Below, piece by piece: positions 25,627 to 37,122 of a DNA stretch of 64,000 nt. Numbering within the stretch: position 1 is the stretch's first letter; each line of letters starts with the position of its first letter. The notes below the pieces were generated by a model. That model did no database searches, was not told the DNA's origin, and saw only the letters and a program-made list of their open reading frames with translations. The translations under genes were made by a program, and so were the position numbers. The DNA comes from Patellaria atrata CBS 101060 (taxonomy: Eukaryota; Ascomycota; Dothideomycetes; Patellariales; Patellariaceae): contig MU006092.1 in NCBI GenBank assembly GCA_010093705.1, positions 1,516,111-1,580,110 on the forward strand, in the 5' to 3' direction.

Positions 25627-28600
25627 ATGCTACGGAATAATCGGCCGTTGAAATGCGACGGTCTCAGCAACCAAGTGGGCGTATCCCACTTTATCTGGTC
25701 ATTTTGGTCACTTCTGCTATTCTTGGTGACGCTCGCACATTGCATGACAGATGAAGGAGTTGGAAATTTAAGGTTTGTGAAAAGATATCACCTAACATCA
25801 TGCGAACAGCCCAGCCGTCTAACATGACCTCAGACAGGAAACACGGAACATCTTCTATCATGGATTCGATAATTATATGGAACACGCTTTCCCCGCCGAT
25901 GAGCTTCGTCCGGTGACTTGCGGACCTTTGACACGGGATCGTGCGAATCCTGCACATATCGAGCTTAACGATGTCCTTGGGAACTACTCTCTGACACTAG
26001 TAGACAGTCTCTCCACGCTTGCTATATTGGCATCTTCGCCTCCGGAGAAGACAGACGGTCGTAACCCCTTAAAGGACTTTCAAGATGGGATCGCTGCGCT
26101 AGTACAGTTATACGGTGATGGAAGAGACGGCCCCTCAGGACAAGGCTTACGAGCTCGTGGATTTGACCTCGATAGCAAAGTACAGTTATTTGAAACAAAC
26201 ATTCGCGGGCTTGGTGGCTTGTTGAGTGCGCATCTTTTTGCAACCGGCGAACTACCCATTACAGGGTATGATTCAAAGGTTCAGACTAAAAGAGGCCGGA
26301 CAGGCATTTTCTGGCCGAATGGCTTTGTTTACGATGGCCAACTTCTACGTCTAGCTTTAGACTTGGGCAAGCGACTTCTACCCGCGTTCAATACCCCAAC
26401 AGGAATACCATATCCACGTATCAATCTCCGTTATGGTATTCCCTTCTATGCCACCTCTTCAGTCAGCACTGATCAAGAGCACGGTCAATGTTTGAATACT
26501 CCTGATCCATCAACCGGAAACCCCGAAATCACCGAGACTTGTAGTGCCGGTGCAGGGAGCTTGATCCTAGAGTTCGCCACACTCAGCAGGCTAACCGGAG
26601 ATCCTCAGTTTGAGAATGTGGCTAAAAGGGCATTCTGGGCTATCTGGGAGAGAAGAAGTATGCATGGGCTTATCGGTGCTGATATTGATTCAGAAACCGG
26701 TCAATGGATCGGCCCGTATACGGGTGTCGGCGCCGGTATTGATAGTTTCTTCGAATACGCTTTCAAATCACACATTCTACTCTCTGGATTACCTTACAAT
26801 AGTGGGACGCGAGACGACAACGATCCTGATGCTTTTCTTTCAGTATGGAAGGACGCTCACGCAGCTATTCACCGACATGTCTATCGTGGCGCTGCATTCG
26901 GCCATCCCCATTACATTCAAGTTGATTTGTATACTGGCGCAACCAGAGCTCATTGGATAGACAGTCTCAGCGCCTACTTTCCAGGCTTATTGACGCTTGC
27001 AGGAGAACTGGAGGAAGCAATTGAAACACACCTCCTCTACGCGGCCTTATGGACGCGATATTCTGCTCTTCCGGAAAGATGGTCAACCGCCACTGGTACC
27101 ATTGAGCATGGACTTCGTTGGTGGGGTGGAAGACCTGAGTTTGTTGAATCGACATGGTACATATACCGCGCAACAAATGATCCCTACTATTTGCATATCG
27201 GTGAGATGGTACTACGAGATATTAAACGCAGGTGTTGGACTGCCTGTGGCTGGGCTGGCCTTCAGGATGTTCAATCTGGTGAAAAAACTGATCGTATGGA
27301 AAGCTTCTTTTTAGGGGAAACCGCCAAGTACTTACACTTACTATTCGACCCAACCCATCCTTTGAACAAGTTGGACGCTCCATTCGTCATGACAACTGAA
27401 GGGCATCCGCTTATTATTCCAAAATACTTCCGAAATCCAGAAGTGTCAACCATCTCAAATATGACTCGTGTAAGTCGGAAACGACGTACTAAGGTTTATG
27501 AGAAAGTTTGTCCTGTACCTCCACCTACAGTTCCATTTACCGTCTCTGCTACCGCTGCCAGACAGGACATCTTCCACGCTGCAAATTTAGTTAGGCTTTA
27601 CAAAACACCTAAATCTATAGACGTCGAAGGTCCTTTGGTTGACTTTACTAGTCAACATCCGAGTATAACTGCAGCTGACCTAAGCTCTCCATCTAACTAT
27701 ACATACTATCCTTGGACGCTCCCTCTCAATCTTGTCCCCCAAAATGCGACAAGTGCTAAACTAGCCCTTAGGACCACATTGGATGTTTCTTTTCCCTCAC
27801 AAACGGATGGACCTCTTAATATCGGCGGAGTACAACGTCTAACAAATGGTATTCTCGTCAATTCTATGAATGGTCTCCGTTTGGGGATGATACTGGAACC
27901 TGACAGTATCAAAGCTACTGGTGAAATTGCCTTGAATCAATTTTTCCGAATACATTCCGTTTCCAATGTCCCCTTAGGGAGGGACGAAAAGGTATTTCTA
28001 GAAAGAGAATCAGTTGCAGATTTCAACCCACTAGATCCTTACTTCACCCGAGTCAGGGACATGCAATCTTTGGACATAGTACTCGATATGGAACCCAATA
28101 TTTTATCTTCTATACCTACTTCAGCAAAGAAAGCCGTCGAAGACCTTCTATCATCTGTCAATGGTAGCACTCTATCGTTGGACCTCGATGATCTCTCATT
28201 CGTGGGTGAAGGTGGTGAGGATGGAACTCGATCGATGTTTGACTCTCTCCTTACGAAGATTCAGAACATCCTTTCTACCGATTCCGTCTTTGTGCGGGAT
28301 TCCAATATTCTAGCGGACAATTCCGCAGGCCACGGGCTCTCCTTTGAGCGGACACATATGGAAGCTTCATTGCCCGCTGGCCCTGGGGCCGCTCCAATAC
28401 CTGACATTGACGAGGAGCCTACTCTCACTAGAACATCATCATCGTCTGAAAAAATGGAGAATTCTGATCTCCCATGGGACAAGATATATGTGACTCATGA
28501 TCATCTGTGTGGGCCGACGCTTCCAGCTCACATCCCACGGGAAAACCAGATTCTTGTTATCACACGGGGCAGTTGCTCTTTTTCCGAAAAACTTCAGAAT

Positions 28601-28879
28601 ATTCCATCATATCCTCCATCATCATCCTCTCTCCAGCTTGTTATCGTCGTCTCATATGATGTGGATGAGGATGGTGACCCTAGACTCATCCAGCCATTGT
28701 TAGATAAACAGCAAACCCTTACGAGCGGGCTGGCCAGACAGAATCCAATTCCACTCGTCATGGTTGGTGGAGGTGATAAAACTATGGACCTTCTGAAGCG
28801 AACAAAGGGCTTGGGTATCAGAAGAAGATGGAGCGTTTTGAGTCAAGGAGTCAAGATTGGGAACTTAATTGTTCTTTGA
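25627..28879 (+). CDS. MNL1: EDEM-type alpha-mannosidase-like protein (GH47), Mnl1/Htm1
   Basis: Exons 25627..25772 and 25834..28879, with a 61-bp intron containing CTAAC before CAG, encode 1063 aa. The N terminus has a hydrophobic signal segment (FIWSFWSLLLFLVTLAHC). The GH47 domain follows to about residue 520, with FYHGFDNYMEHAFPADELRP, HIELNDVLGNYSLTLVDSLS and a WTACGWAGLQDVQSGEKTDR motif near its end. A protease-associated (PA) domain sits near the C terminus (DHLCGPTLPAHIPRE, ITRGSCSFSEKL). Htm1/EDEM proteins trim mannose on misfolded ER glycoproteins and mark them for ER-associated degradation; in yeast the enzyme works with a PDI. A sequence-long GH47-plus-PA architecture fits EDEM1/3-like fungal proteins rather than the smaller secreted mannosidases. 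No retention motif such as HDEL is visible at the C terminus. Confidence 0.94.
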
Positions 28880-29089
28880 ACCTTAATGCTGGGGTATATA
28901 TTACTCCTGAATACAAGGAATCCTAAATCACTCCACACTGTCACACTATCTATCCGATTCCGATTCAGGGGATGCTCTCGATTAAAACTTGAAGCGAGGC
29001 CCATCTTTACCGAAAGAAATTCATTATATGCTCGATATATTCTAACCGCGAAAGTAGAGAACTTCAATCGTAACAGGCTATTTAATAAT

Positions 29090-29684
29090 CTAAGCGGCAT
29101 CCAAAGCAGCTTTCGCCGCCTTCCAGTACTCCATGCGACCCTCATCCATAGTAGTACCGATACACTTGACGGTATAATCATTGAATCCCGCCTCCGTACC
29201 AGCCTGCAGTCCAGTGCGAATATCAGCATCACACTGGGTAGTAAAAAACCACATCGCGCTCCCAAACGAATACTTATCCTTCGTATTCACCAACTCGAGT
29301 ACCGCATCCGGGCCTTTCGTCCTCGCCGCAGCAACCTCATCAGGATACAGCTCGGTGGCATACTTCTCATTAGAATCGGGGCTCTGTATGTTACGCTTAC
29401 CCTGACCCAGACCGCCGGACTCCGGAAAGTGGTTGTGGTTGTATGCGAGGTCGCCGCTTTCCAAGGTAATGAGGGACAGTATCGCGGATTGTTCGGGTAG
29501 AGCGGTGATCTCATATTTGGCGAAGGCGGTGATGATAGGCGCTACGGCTTGGATATTCTTTGGTAAATTTTGCGGCTGCACAGGAGGAGGATTTGGGTGC
29601 AATTTTTAGGAGGGCCGCTTCTTGAGCGGCGTTGGCAGCGACGAGACCGGTGAATAGGAGGGAGGAAAGGGCTATGAGCTTCAT
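29090..29684 (-). CDS. small secreted protein, reading frame broken once
   Basis: Starts at ATG 29684 with a clear signal peptide (MKLIALSSLLFTGLVAANA). The long C-terminal frame ends at 29090 and contains AILSLITLESGDLAYNHNHF, GKRNIQSPDSNEKYA and GSAMWFFTTQCDADI. This matches a fungal family of small secreted proteins of unknown function that I recall only by pattern. The signal-peptide frame and the main frame differ by one base. The switch falls near an A5 run at about 29609-29613, with no usable intron, so it is either a real frameshift or a consensus error. If intact it would be about 195 aa. A TATA-like CATAAATACC lies about 60 bp upstream. It is a possible host-interaction or cell-wall protein, which is inference only. 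Confidence 0.7.
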
Positions 29685-29742
29685 GTTTATGGGGAATACG
29701 TCAGGTTTGGGGGTATCGTTTTGTATGATACGGTTCAGCAAA

Positions 29743-29752
29743 GGTATTTATG
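29743..29752 (-). promoter_or_regulatory. TATA-like box of the secreted protein gene
   Basis: Minus strand CATAAATACC, about 60 bp upstream of ATG 29684; the spacing fits a fungal core promoter. Confidence 0.4.
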
Positions 29753-30158
29753 TGTTTTTAGCGTTACGCTTTCACTGCGAGAAATGAAAATATTTTGGGA
29801 AGATTTGGATACGGTGTTTGATGGGAGTTTGTGGTTATTCAACTAAGAATCCACTTCGGATAATTAGAGCAAAAGAGAGGTATGTCATTCACAAAAAACA
29901 TAGGAACATTATGACTGCTCTTTGTTCTAGTCAGGATCTATTGATGCAACGCCCTTTCTCGACAAAGACACCTGTTCAACAACAAAGAAGGAGCCTCTGT
30001 CAAAGACAGTATACAGCTGGGTTTGACGTAAACCAAGTGCTCCGAAGTAATTCTTTCTCCCTTTTCCGTAATCCGCCCCAAACTTTCAATAACTTCCAAC
30101 TCATTGCTTCCCAATGCTTTCATCCTAATACAAAGCTCCCCTCCTCAAATTCTCTTCT

Positions 30159-30554
30159 TCAAACAGGAGCCCCCTCCGTAGGCGGCACACCGACCGTCTG
30201 TTTCCCTTGCAAAGCGTAGCAACCTCCCTGTCTGCACTCACACGCCGAGATCTCCGGGAAACCGCAGACACTGACGTAGCCGGGGCCCGGGCAGGCGTCC
30301 TTTGGAGTGAATTGCGCTTTCGCGTTCGCACACACGGGATAGTAGCCGCAGCAGTTGCCTCGGTTGATGATAGCGCAGTCGCTGCTCACGGTGCAGGTAT
30401 AACGGGCATCGATGGGTCTGAGAGGAGGTTAGTGGGGAGTGGAGAGTAGGAGGATGCAACGGGGGAAGGCTTACGTTGAAGTTGGAGCTGCTGGGAGGGG
30501 ATTTGCGGAGATTGTGGCCGCGAGGAGAGCCAGTATTATTACGGAGAACTGCAT
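30159..30554 (-). CDS. cysteine-rich small secreted protein
   Basis: Exons 30554..30475 and 30417..30159, with a 57-bp intron (GTAAGC donor, CTCTCAG acceptor), encode 112 aa. The signal peptide is MQFSVIILALLAATISANP. The mature part has ten Cys in about 90 residues (pattern YTCTVSSDC, NCCGYYPVC, ACPGPG, SVCGF, ACECRQGGC), which predicts a compact disulfide-bonded extracellular protein. No Pfam name comes to mind; it is not CFEM and not a hydrophobin by Cys spacing. The pattern recurs in secreted proteins of filamentous fungi that are often listed as candidate effectors. The next leftward gene is another small secreted protein in the same orientation. Confidence 0.87.
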
Positions 30555-33500
30555 GATGGAGTTTGGTGGTTATATTTTCTGATTCGAGTTATTTGGTGTT
30601 GCGAAATGAAGAATAGGAATGTTGGGGCTGGAGTGTTCAGTAAGAGCTACTTTTATAGTTTTTCACTGTACCACAATCAGCGTTTTTTGTGCCACTTGAA
30701 GAGAGACAAAATCAGTTCAAGCTGAACAAGCAGAACAGTAAATTACTACTGAGGTATATATACCACAATAGGTAAAACATACATATGTCGTCTCGGACGT
30801 TTCTATGATCCATATGCTAAGATGTGGTTGCTCGGTTACCATAGCTCTTTGGCGTGTCGTAGTAATTAACCATCTATTCGGCTGCAATTTACGCAACCTT
30901 GTCTTATTAATTAAATCCTCCGTGAGCCTATTTATCCCTCGTGTTCATCATTATCAAAACCTTTTTTTAGTAGTTCAAGATTCGACTTAGGAATTTTAGC
31001 AGCGCACCGGTAGCCAGGAATTTTCGCTCGGTTGCTTGCGGATTTGCGTATAGTGCCGACCCAGATAGCTCAGAACCCGTAAATTTATATTGTAGAGCTA
31101 CATTGGGAAGAGGAGGCATTCGTAGCTTAGTTCTAGACTTTTCTGAGATACCCTTAGCATTTATACTCAGAGGGTATTTAGAGATTGGTTTTTCTTTGCA
31201 TCCTACCTTAGGCTCGTGTCCGCATAGTTCCTTCCACGCCCAAGTCTATATTAAAGCAAGTGAAGGCGATTAGGCGAAGTCGACAAGACACGGCAATAGT
31301 GATTCAGTGAAGAGCCTATTCATAAGCTTCGATCTTTTCCGCACTCCGATACTTAAAGGCCCCAAACTTCATAAAATCATAGCATTACTGGGTTGGGAAA
31401 GAATGACTTCAAGTAGTTCTACGGGATGCGTTTCCGGCGATGATTCTATGAATATTTCCCAGTACGGACTGAAAGCAAGGTTGGCCTAGCTTTGGCTTCC
31501 AGAAAGAACAGTATACTGATTTGGAGTCCTGTAGTGATTGACTAAGCTAGCTTTTGATCCGCATGTGATTCGCTACAGATGCTAAAAGAAGACATGTTAG
31601 GGATCTAAGAGCAGGTCAACATATCGGTGAGAGACGCCGTTCATAGGCGAATCGAACAAACTTCGGAAGACCTACTCAATGGAGCAAACTTATTGATTTT
31701 ATAGATATTATTTTCCTTACTACGGTGCTTTCAGTTTATTTTCGGTCATGTGTATCATCCATGACTTTTAATCGAGTGATATCTGACGGATACATCTTGT
31801 GATGGAGCATGCATACAGGAAACACCTAGCGGCACGAGCTTGACTTAGACATAGGAAAAGCTCCTCGGGTGTACGGTATCTATTAAACGGACGTTAACTG
31901 GATCATTCAAGCTACTAGAGCTGATATAAGCAGTACGTATCGATTTGGGGGCGATAAATACTTTTACAGCTCTCGGGTCGCATGGACTGTTTTGCCGGAA
32001 TTGATTTGGTCCAACTGATAGTTCCTGAGTATGATGTGCGTCGTACAAATGTTGATTTATTGATACCATAAGCTAGCATGACTTGAATTTCCCTCGACCC
32101 GAGTGTTCGAAATAGCGGTCTTTTAGATACATGGCCTGAAGTGGTGTTTCGGACAGATAATCTCAGACAATCAGATTTACGACTGCTGCTATTGGTTGTC
32201 ATGGAAACTCTAGACGTTATCAATTAGACGCTGTTGTAGGTGATATGTCTCTGATGCTCGCAATGTGTTGACATCCTAACGTCTTAGCGGATGTTCGTAC
32301 TTATACGTTATACAATTATATGATGTTCAGAAGGAAAGTGCAGAATCCATTACGATTACTTTATAATTTTGGTTCGTTCCCGTTATATTCGTCTTAAGGC
32401 ACTTGGTGAAGCTTGTATTTCGTCAGAGCATCTCTATTCAAAAATGATCGCCATGATGGGGAGAATTTGGGGACCTGAGAAGTTTTGAACTCAACAAGCA
32501 CAAATGACATGACAGAGATCGCGGTATACCGGCGTAGTAAATGGTTACTGAAGTGAGACGTAATTTTCCTGAAGCTTTCTATAAGCTATCAGGTGTACGA
32601 AAATCGCTGTTTTGCGGTCACCAGCCTCATGGAGCATGGTAGAAGCCGTTGAATTTATTTCTTAACTGTAAGGATTACCCTCATTGTCCATCACTATTAT
32701 AAGATGGATAATGAACTCAAAGGTATATACAACGATGATTGAAACTGAGCGGAACTAGAGTTATTTGGTGCTTATAGGCCTTCTGGAAATGAACGAATAG
32801 AACTATTCGAAGTCGGACTTGTGTGGGATTTGCAATCATATTCCTTACGGTTGCTCTAAGTGCACTCAACCTATCTCATATAGAAGATAGATTTGCTTAT
32901 CAAGCCAGGATCTGCTTAAGTAGTTCTATTGAATTTAAGCTCAGACTTCCACACTAGAAAAGGAAACTTACATTATCTCAAACCATTCGCCCAATAATCA
33001 CTCCTTAAATTTGGTGTGCAGTATCCAAGTGATGTGAATCTCTTGATGTCCGTAAAGAGCAACGGAATGAAAAGAGAGTTTGTGCATCTTCCACGATTCT
33101 GGATATCTGTCAGGCTGGCACGGTGGTTTTTGCATGGGTTGGCGTTCAAAATAGCTGAATTGGTGAGTGATCGACATGATGGCGCTGCGATTTGCCAGCT
33201 GCATGTCCGGGGCAGGCGAATACCCAAATTTTGACCTACCGATATGAGCTGTATAACAACTTTACGATTGGTAGATATGATTATGTTCCGCACTCAAACT
33301 CGCATGCTCCAGATCTGCCTGATATGAAGAACCATCCGTCTGAAGCAGCTGGGAGGGCGGCCAAGGTGAAAATATGTGACCGTGGCTGCGGTTGAGGTCC
33401 GCCACTTAAATAACATTGGGTGTATCTGGCGCTTCTGTACTGGAGAGGTATGCTATATCCACCATTTCACCCAGTTGGCTTAAGAACTATTTCTGTATAA

Positions 33501-33585
33501 GCTCTGTGTGAGGCCCATCGTACACTCGACCGTTTCTTTCTTCAATATCGCCTTTCGGCGCCGTTCTTAGTTTCATCATTCCGAC
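30555..33585. other. gene-poor stretch
   Basis: Three kilobases of AT-rich sequence with only short, featureless ORFs on both strands. No tRNA, repeat array or recognisable protein remnant was seen. The first part holds the promoter of the Cys-rich gene, the last part that of the SLATT gene. Confidence 0.55.
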
Positions 33586-34752
33586 ATGAACTTCCTACCT
33601 CGAATTCTCCGTCCTCAAAAAGAACCAGGAATGTCAGTCGAAGATGGACTCAGTGACGCGACCTTCTTCCAAGGCCCCGGTGGAAGGCGAGCGACACTCA
33701 TTCCAGCGGACGACAAATTAACAACATTTCGTTTAATGGTTGGAATTCAGTCCACGAGTTCTTTGGGTGGTGTTGCTGGTCCGTTTGAATTTGCTGGACG
33801 CTCCGCTCCGAACATCGGAATATACAACCGAGTTGTACAGAGAGAGAGAAAATCCAAGCAAGGATATAAATTCGCCTCCCTCCTCATTAATGGGTGTCTT
33901 GGGCTTCAAATAGTCGTTGCCGCTTCGCTGACCGCAATGGGCGCTGCAAACTCAGACAGCAAAGCCGTCACGGCTTTCGGAGCTATTAATACTATAATAG
34001 CGGGTATGCTGACATATCTAAAAGGGTCTGGTTTGCCGAATCGGCTACGATATTATGAGAACGAGTGGAAAAAAATTCGCGAATACATTGAACAGCGAGA
34101 AAGGGAATTTACCCGGCCGGACTGCGATCTAGATGTTCTCCAAACTGTTGAAACCATCGAGAATATGTACGAGGAAGTGAAAGCAGATATACAAACAAAT
34201 ACTCCGGACAATTTCGTCAGCGTAGGTGATGTGAGAAATCGAAAATCACCGACGCACCCAGCACCGAGACTATCCTCAGTTAGAGGGTTTGGGGATAAAC
34301 ATAAAGATCTCGACTCAAGATACGGTGGTACAGCAAGACATTTCATTGCGGACATTGGAGATAAGGTAAAACATATGGGAGCCTTAGAGAAAGACGTAGA
34401 GAAAGAATTAGAGTCAGGACGAGCTAAGGCTGTGAATGTCGGGAAAGACTTTGAAAAGGAATTAGAGGAACGTCGGTCAAGACTATCGAACGTAGGCCTT
34501 GAAATAGACAAGGAACTAAAAGTTCATGGCCAGAGAGTAGAGGACATTGGAAAAGAAGCCGAGCGACAGGGGGGGAAACTAGAAGAGGCCGCAAGAGAAG
34601 TCAAAGAATTTGCGCAAAGAAGAATGGGTCACCTTATCGGCCAAATGACTGACTTGCGATCTCCTGCTATAACCATCAATCTCGCACCTAATGAACAACC
34701 ACCGGTTGATGAATCGAAGAAAAAACATGACAGCTCTCCACACTCACTATAG
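33586..34752 (+). CDS. fungal SLATT-domain (2-TM) protein
   Basis: A single exon encodes 388 aa. Residues about 75-175 match the fungal version of the SMODS and SLOG-associating 2TM effector domain (SLATT): IGIYNRVVQRERKSKQGYKF leads into two membrane segments (about 96-120, FASLLINGCLGLQIVVAASL; about 127-147, AVTAFGAINTIIAGMLTYL) and then RLRYYENEWKKIREYIEQRE. The C-terminal 200 residues are highly charged, with repeated helical blocks (ELESGRAKAVNVGKDFEKEL, ELEERRSRLSNVGLEIDKEL), suggesting a coiled coil. In bacteria SLATT proteins are proposed pore-forming effectors of nucleotide-signalling defence systems; the fungal role is unknown. A caspase-like gene lies 1.1 kb beyond, which hints at a cell-death or self/non-self locus. 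Confidence 0.85.
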   Translation: MNFLPRILRPQKEPGMSVEDGLSDATFFQGPGGRRATLIPADDKLTTFRLMVGIQSTSSLGGVAGPFEFAGRSAPNIGIYNRVVQRERKSKQGYKFASLLINGCLGLQIVVAASLTAMGAANSDSKAVTAFGAINTIIAGMLTYLKGSGLPNRLRYYENEWKKIREYIEQREREFTRPDCDLDVLQTVETIENMYEEVKADIQTNTPDNFVSVGDVRNRKSPTHPAPRLSSVRGFGDKHKDLDSRYGGTARHFIADIGDKVKHMGALEKDVEKELESGRAKAVNVGKDFEKELEERRSRLSNVGLEIDKELKVHGQRVEDIGKEAERQGGKLEEAAREVKEFAQRRMGHLIGQMTDLRSPAITINLAPNEQPPVDESKKKHDSSPHSL

Positions 34753-35250
34753 TACATATAGTTCACATATTCATCCTTCTGTGGACAAGTATGTTTTTTA
34801 GTTTCGAAAAGGCGTTGATAGCATGATGTATTGGGCTTAATATGTCTTTTCTGCCTGTCGTCTTTGTTTGATCCGAAGGAGTGAAAGGTCGCCATACGGG
34901 GGAAAGGGGCTGGAGTTGAAAAGAAGGTTTTAGATACTTTGAAAATATTCAGTAATAGGCTCCTCCGAACGGTTGGCTTGTTTGAATGTTTGATTTATGA
35001 GCGGAATAATCTGAGAAGATCAGTTAAACATTGGAGATGCCTCTTTGATGCTGAAATAGAACTATTGGACTCGGGCTAACCATATGTCTAGTTCTCTTCC
35101 GTGCCACGTACTTTATATGGCAGAATTATTTTGTGCTTGCGTTGAAAACTGGGGTATGAAGGATGAGATATCAAGTTTTACCGGTGAATCAATTGCCACG
35201 GGTATCTAATAGAGAGACTGTAATAAGACTAGCGTAGCTCCTCTGGTCAC
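34753..35250. other. intergenic region
   Basis: 498 bp between the SLATT and MYND genes. No further feature is seen. Confidence 0.5.
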
Positions 35251-35541
35251 ATGAGCGCGGCAACCACACCTCTCGCCAGGTCTTTGGACCCACCCAAACG
35301 CGAGAGTGTACTGACTATAAATTCTACTCCCAACATTGAGCTCAAATTCCCATTCAACCTCTACCTTACCGATTCTTTACCGGAGGATTCAACCATGTCC
35401 TCTACTGCAAGCACCGACTCCACTTGCGGTTCCTGCAATAAACCTCAAGGTGAACTTGCAAACGCTCTCAAGCCATGCGCCAAATGCAAGAAGGAGTGTT
35501 ACTGCTCCCGTGAATGCCAAAAGGCTGATTGGGAATCGTCA
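35251..35541 (+). pseudogene. MYND-type zinc-finger protein, truncated
   Basis: The frame from ATG 35251 gives about 97 aa, ending with a MYND finger: CGSCNKPQ, CAKCKKECYCSREC, then KADW. MYND fingers bind partner proteins through proline-rich peptides. The finger is cut off after KADW by a one-base frame change in a GGG run near 35530. In the other frame the text continues as HK then PSF, so the last zinc ligand Cys of the usual HKxxC end is missing. No downstream domain could be followed. It is either a decayed gene or one with a consensus error plus a diverged tail. Confidence 0.6.
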
Positions 35542-35853
35542 TAAACCCTCCTTTGGTCACTATAGCTCTTCTCAATCCTCATCCACTGCGAATCCGTCAA
35601 ACACCGGGACTTCGAATCAAAGGTATGGATACTTCAGTCATGTGAATGAAATCATCCTAATCAAAGGAGCTCATAGCTCCTACATCAGGTGAATTGACGC
35701 GTGATGAATCTAAATGCTCTGTTCCAGAATTCTACAACCAATTCCTGTCAGTCCCCGAATTACTGAAAAGTCTGTTTATAGTCTCTACTACAATACGTAT
35801 TAGTCTATGTCTAGAGTATTGTTTAAAGATCAGTGCGAACCGTTTATGTAAAA

Positions 35854-37122
35854 CTAGGAGTAGAAAATAGCCAATGGGGGTGCACGCTGGATTTGAAGCA
35901 TTCGATCTATAAATAGTTAGTAGTGGAAAGCTCTTGAAGGTGTCGGTCCTTACCGGCCACCTCTGATGCGGATAATCCATTGAATATATCCCGTGACCGC
36001 ACAAAGTCGACAAAAATGTACGCGGTGTCGTCTCTAAGGAAGTCCCAAATCCGGATAGGAAGAGTAATGTATATATGAGTTGTCCTGCCTCCTTCTAGTA
36101 CGCTATGTATCTCTATAGACCGCGATGGCCTGTTAAATGCCATATTCCAGATATACACTTCTGTGTATTTCTTCAAGCGGCAGTCTGGTTTTGACGAGCA
36201 ACTAATTTTGAGCAATACGCGAATATCAAAGCCATCCATGATAGGACTATCCATTAACTCGGTCCGCGCCCTTTGTTTATGGTTCATCACTGGCGCTATA
36301 AATAAACTCTTACACCTTTGGTACACTTGGTGTATCGGTATCGGTTGATTTCTCTGCCTATTCCATTTCGCAACTAGCATCGCGTGTATCTCCGCAACGG
36401 TTACCGGTACACCATCCATTCGCTTCAAAAATTCGGTGAGTGCAGGGATCATTGAGAGCCACTGACAAGTAGGTACTCCAGAATCCGACCAGGACGCAGT
36501 TGCTAGTGTCTCGCACATTGGCATCATGTTTATCCCTGTAGCATATGCACAGTCCATTATATACATTACAGGGCTAGGTGAAATTCGATTGACCACTCGC
36601 TGCTCCGGCCAGTTAAGTCTTGAGCTTGTAATGCTGCCAGTTTTGTCCTGTTTCCCCCTAGCAAACGTTAGCGAGTCTATACGTTCAGAAAGACCTATAG
36701 AAACGTAGATGGACTTACCAGATCCAGCAATTGGTGCCTTCAGGAGAACTATACCCAGAGTAGATGAATATCGTAAGGCAACGTACACAGTGTGTTGAGC
36801 CGAACTTGCCTCGAAACTTTGCCATCGCCTTGGCTAATACATCGGTACTACGAGCGTCGATCGGAATAGCGAACTGGGCCGTATGAAATCCGTATCTCCG
36901 CTTCAGTATCTTCTCGAGTTCATACCATCGGGGAAGAACGCTCAGTTCGTCTTTTTCCCAGTGGATGAACAATACGCCTACATGTGAGTACCTGAAATCC
37001 TCATGGACTTTGGAAGACGATTTGCAAATGGCCGCGGCAAGGTCATTCATAAAGACATTTATATTGACACAACAGGATTTTGCGTAAGCTGCACCTGGTC
37101 TAACCGTTGATGTCATTTTCAT
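35854..37122 (-). CDS. caspase-like (C14-fold) protein, expected catalytic dyad missing
   Basis: Exons 37122..36719, 36657..35954 and 35906..35854 encode 386 aa; the introns are 61 and 47 bp with GTAAGT/GTAAGG donors and CTAAC branch sites. The protein follows the fungal caspase-like pattern: YSHVGVLFIHWEKDELSVL, YELEKILKRRYGFHTAQFAI, TIFIYSGYSSPEG (residues about 117-129) and SPVMYIMDCAYAT (about 163-175). A C-terminal part (YITLPIRIWDFLRDDTAYIF) is typical of the larger fungal proteins that carry this domain. Relatives have GHG where this one has G-Y-S (Tyr124), and DCCY or DSCH where this one has D-C-A-Y (Ala172), so both catalytic His and Cys appear replaced. The alignment is from memory. 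It is probably a pseudoprotease or scaffold rather than an active enzyme. Confidence 0.75.

Noticed and set aside
25654-25752. ATG frame beginning MRRSQQPSG with a hydrophobic signal-like segment at the MNL1 start
   Set aside because: It ends at a TGA within 35 codons and is out of frame with the spliced GH47 coding sequence. The frame from 25627 splices correctly. It could act as an overlapping upstream-type ORF, but it is not the start.
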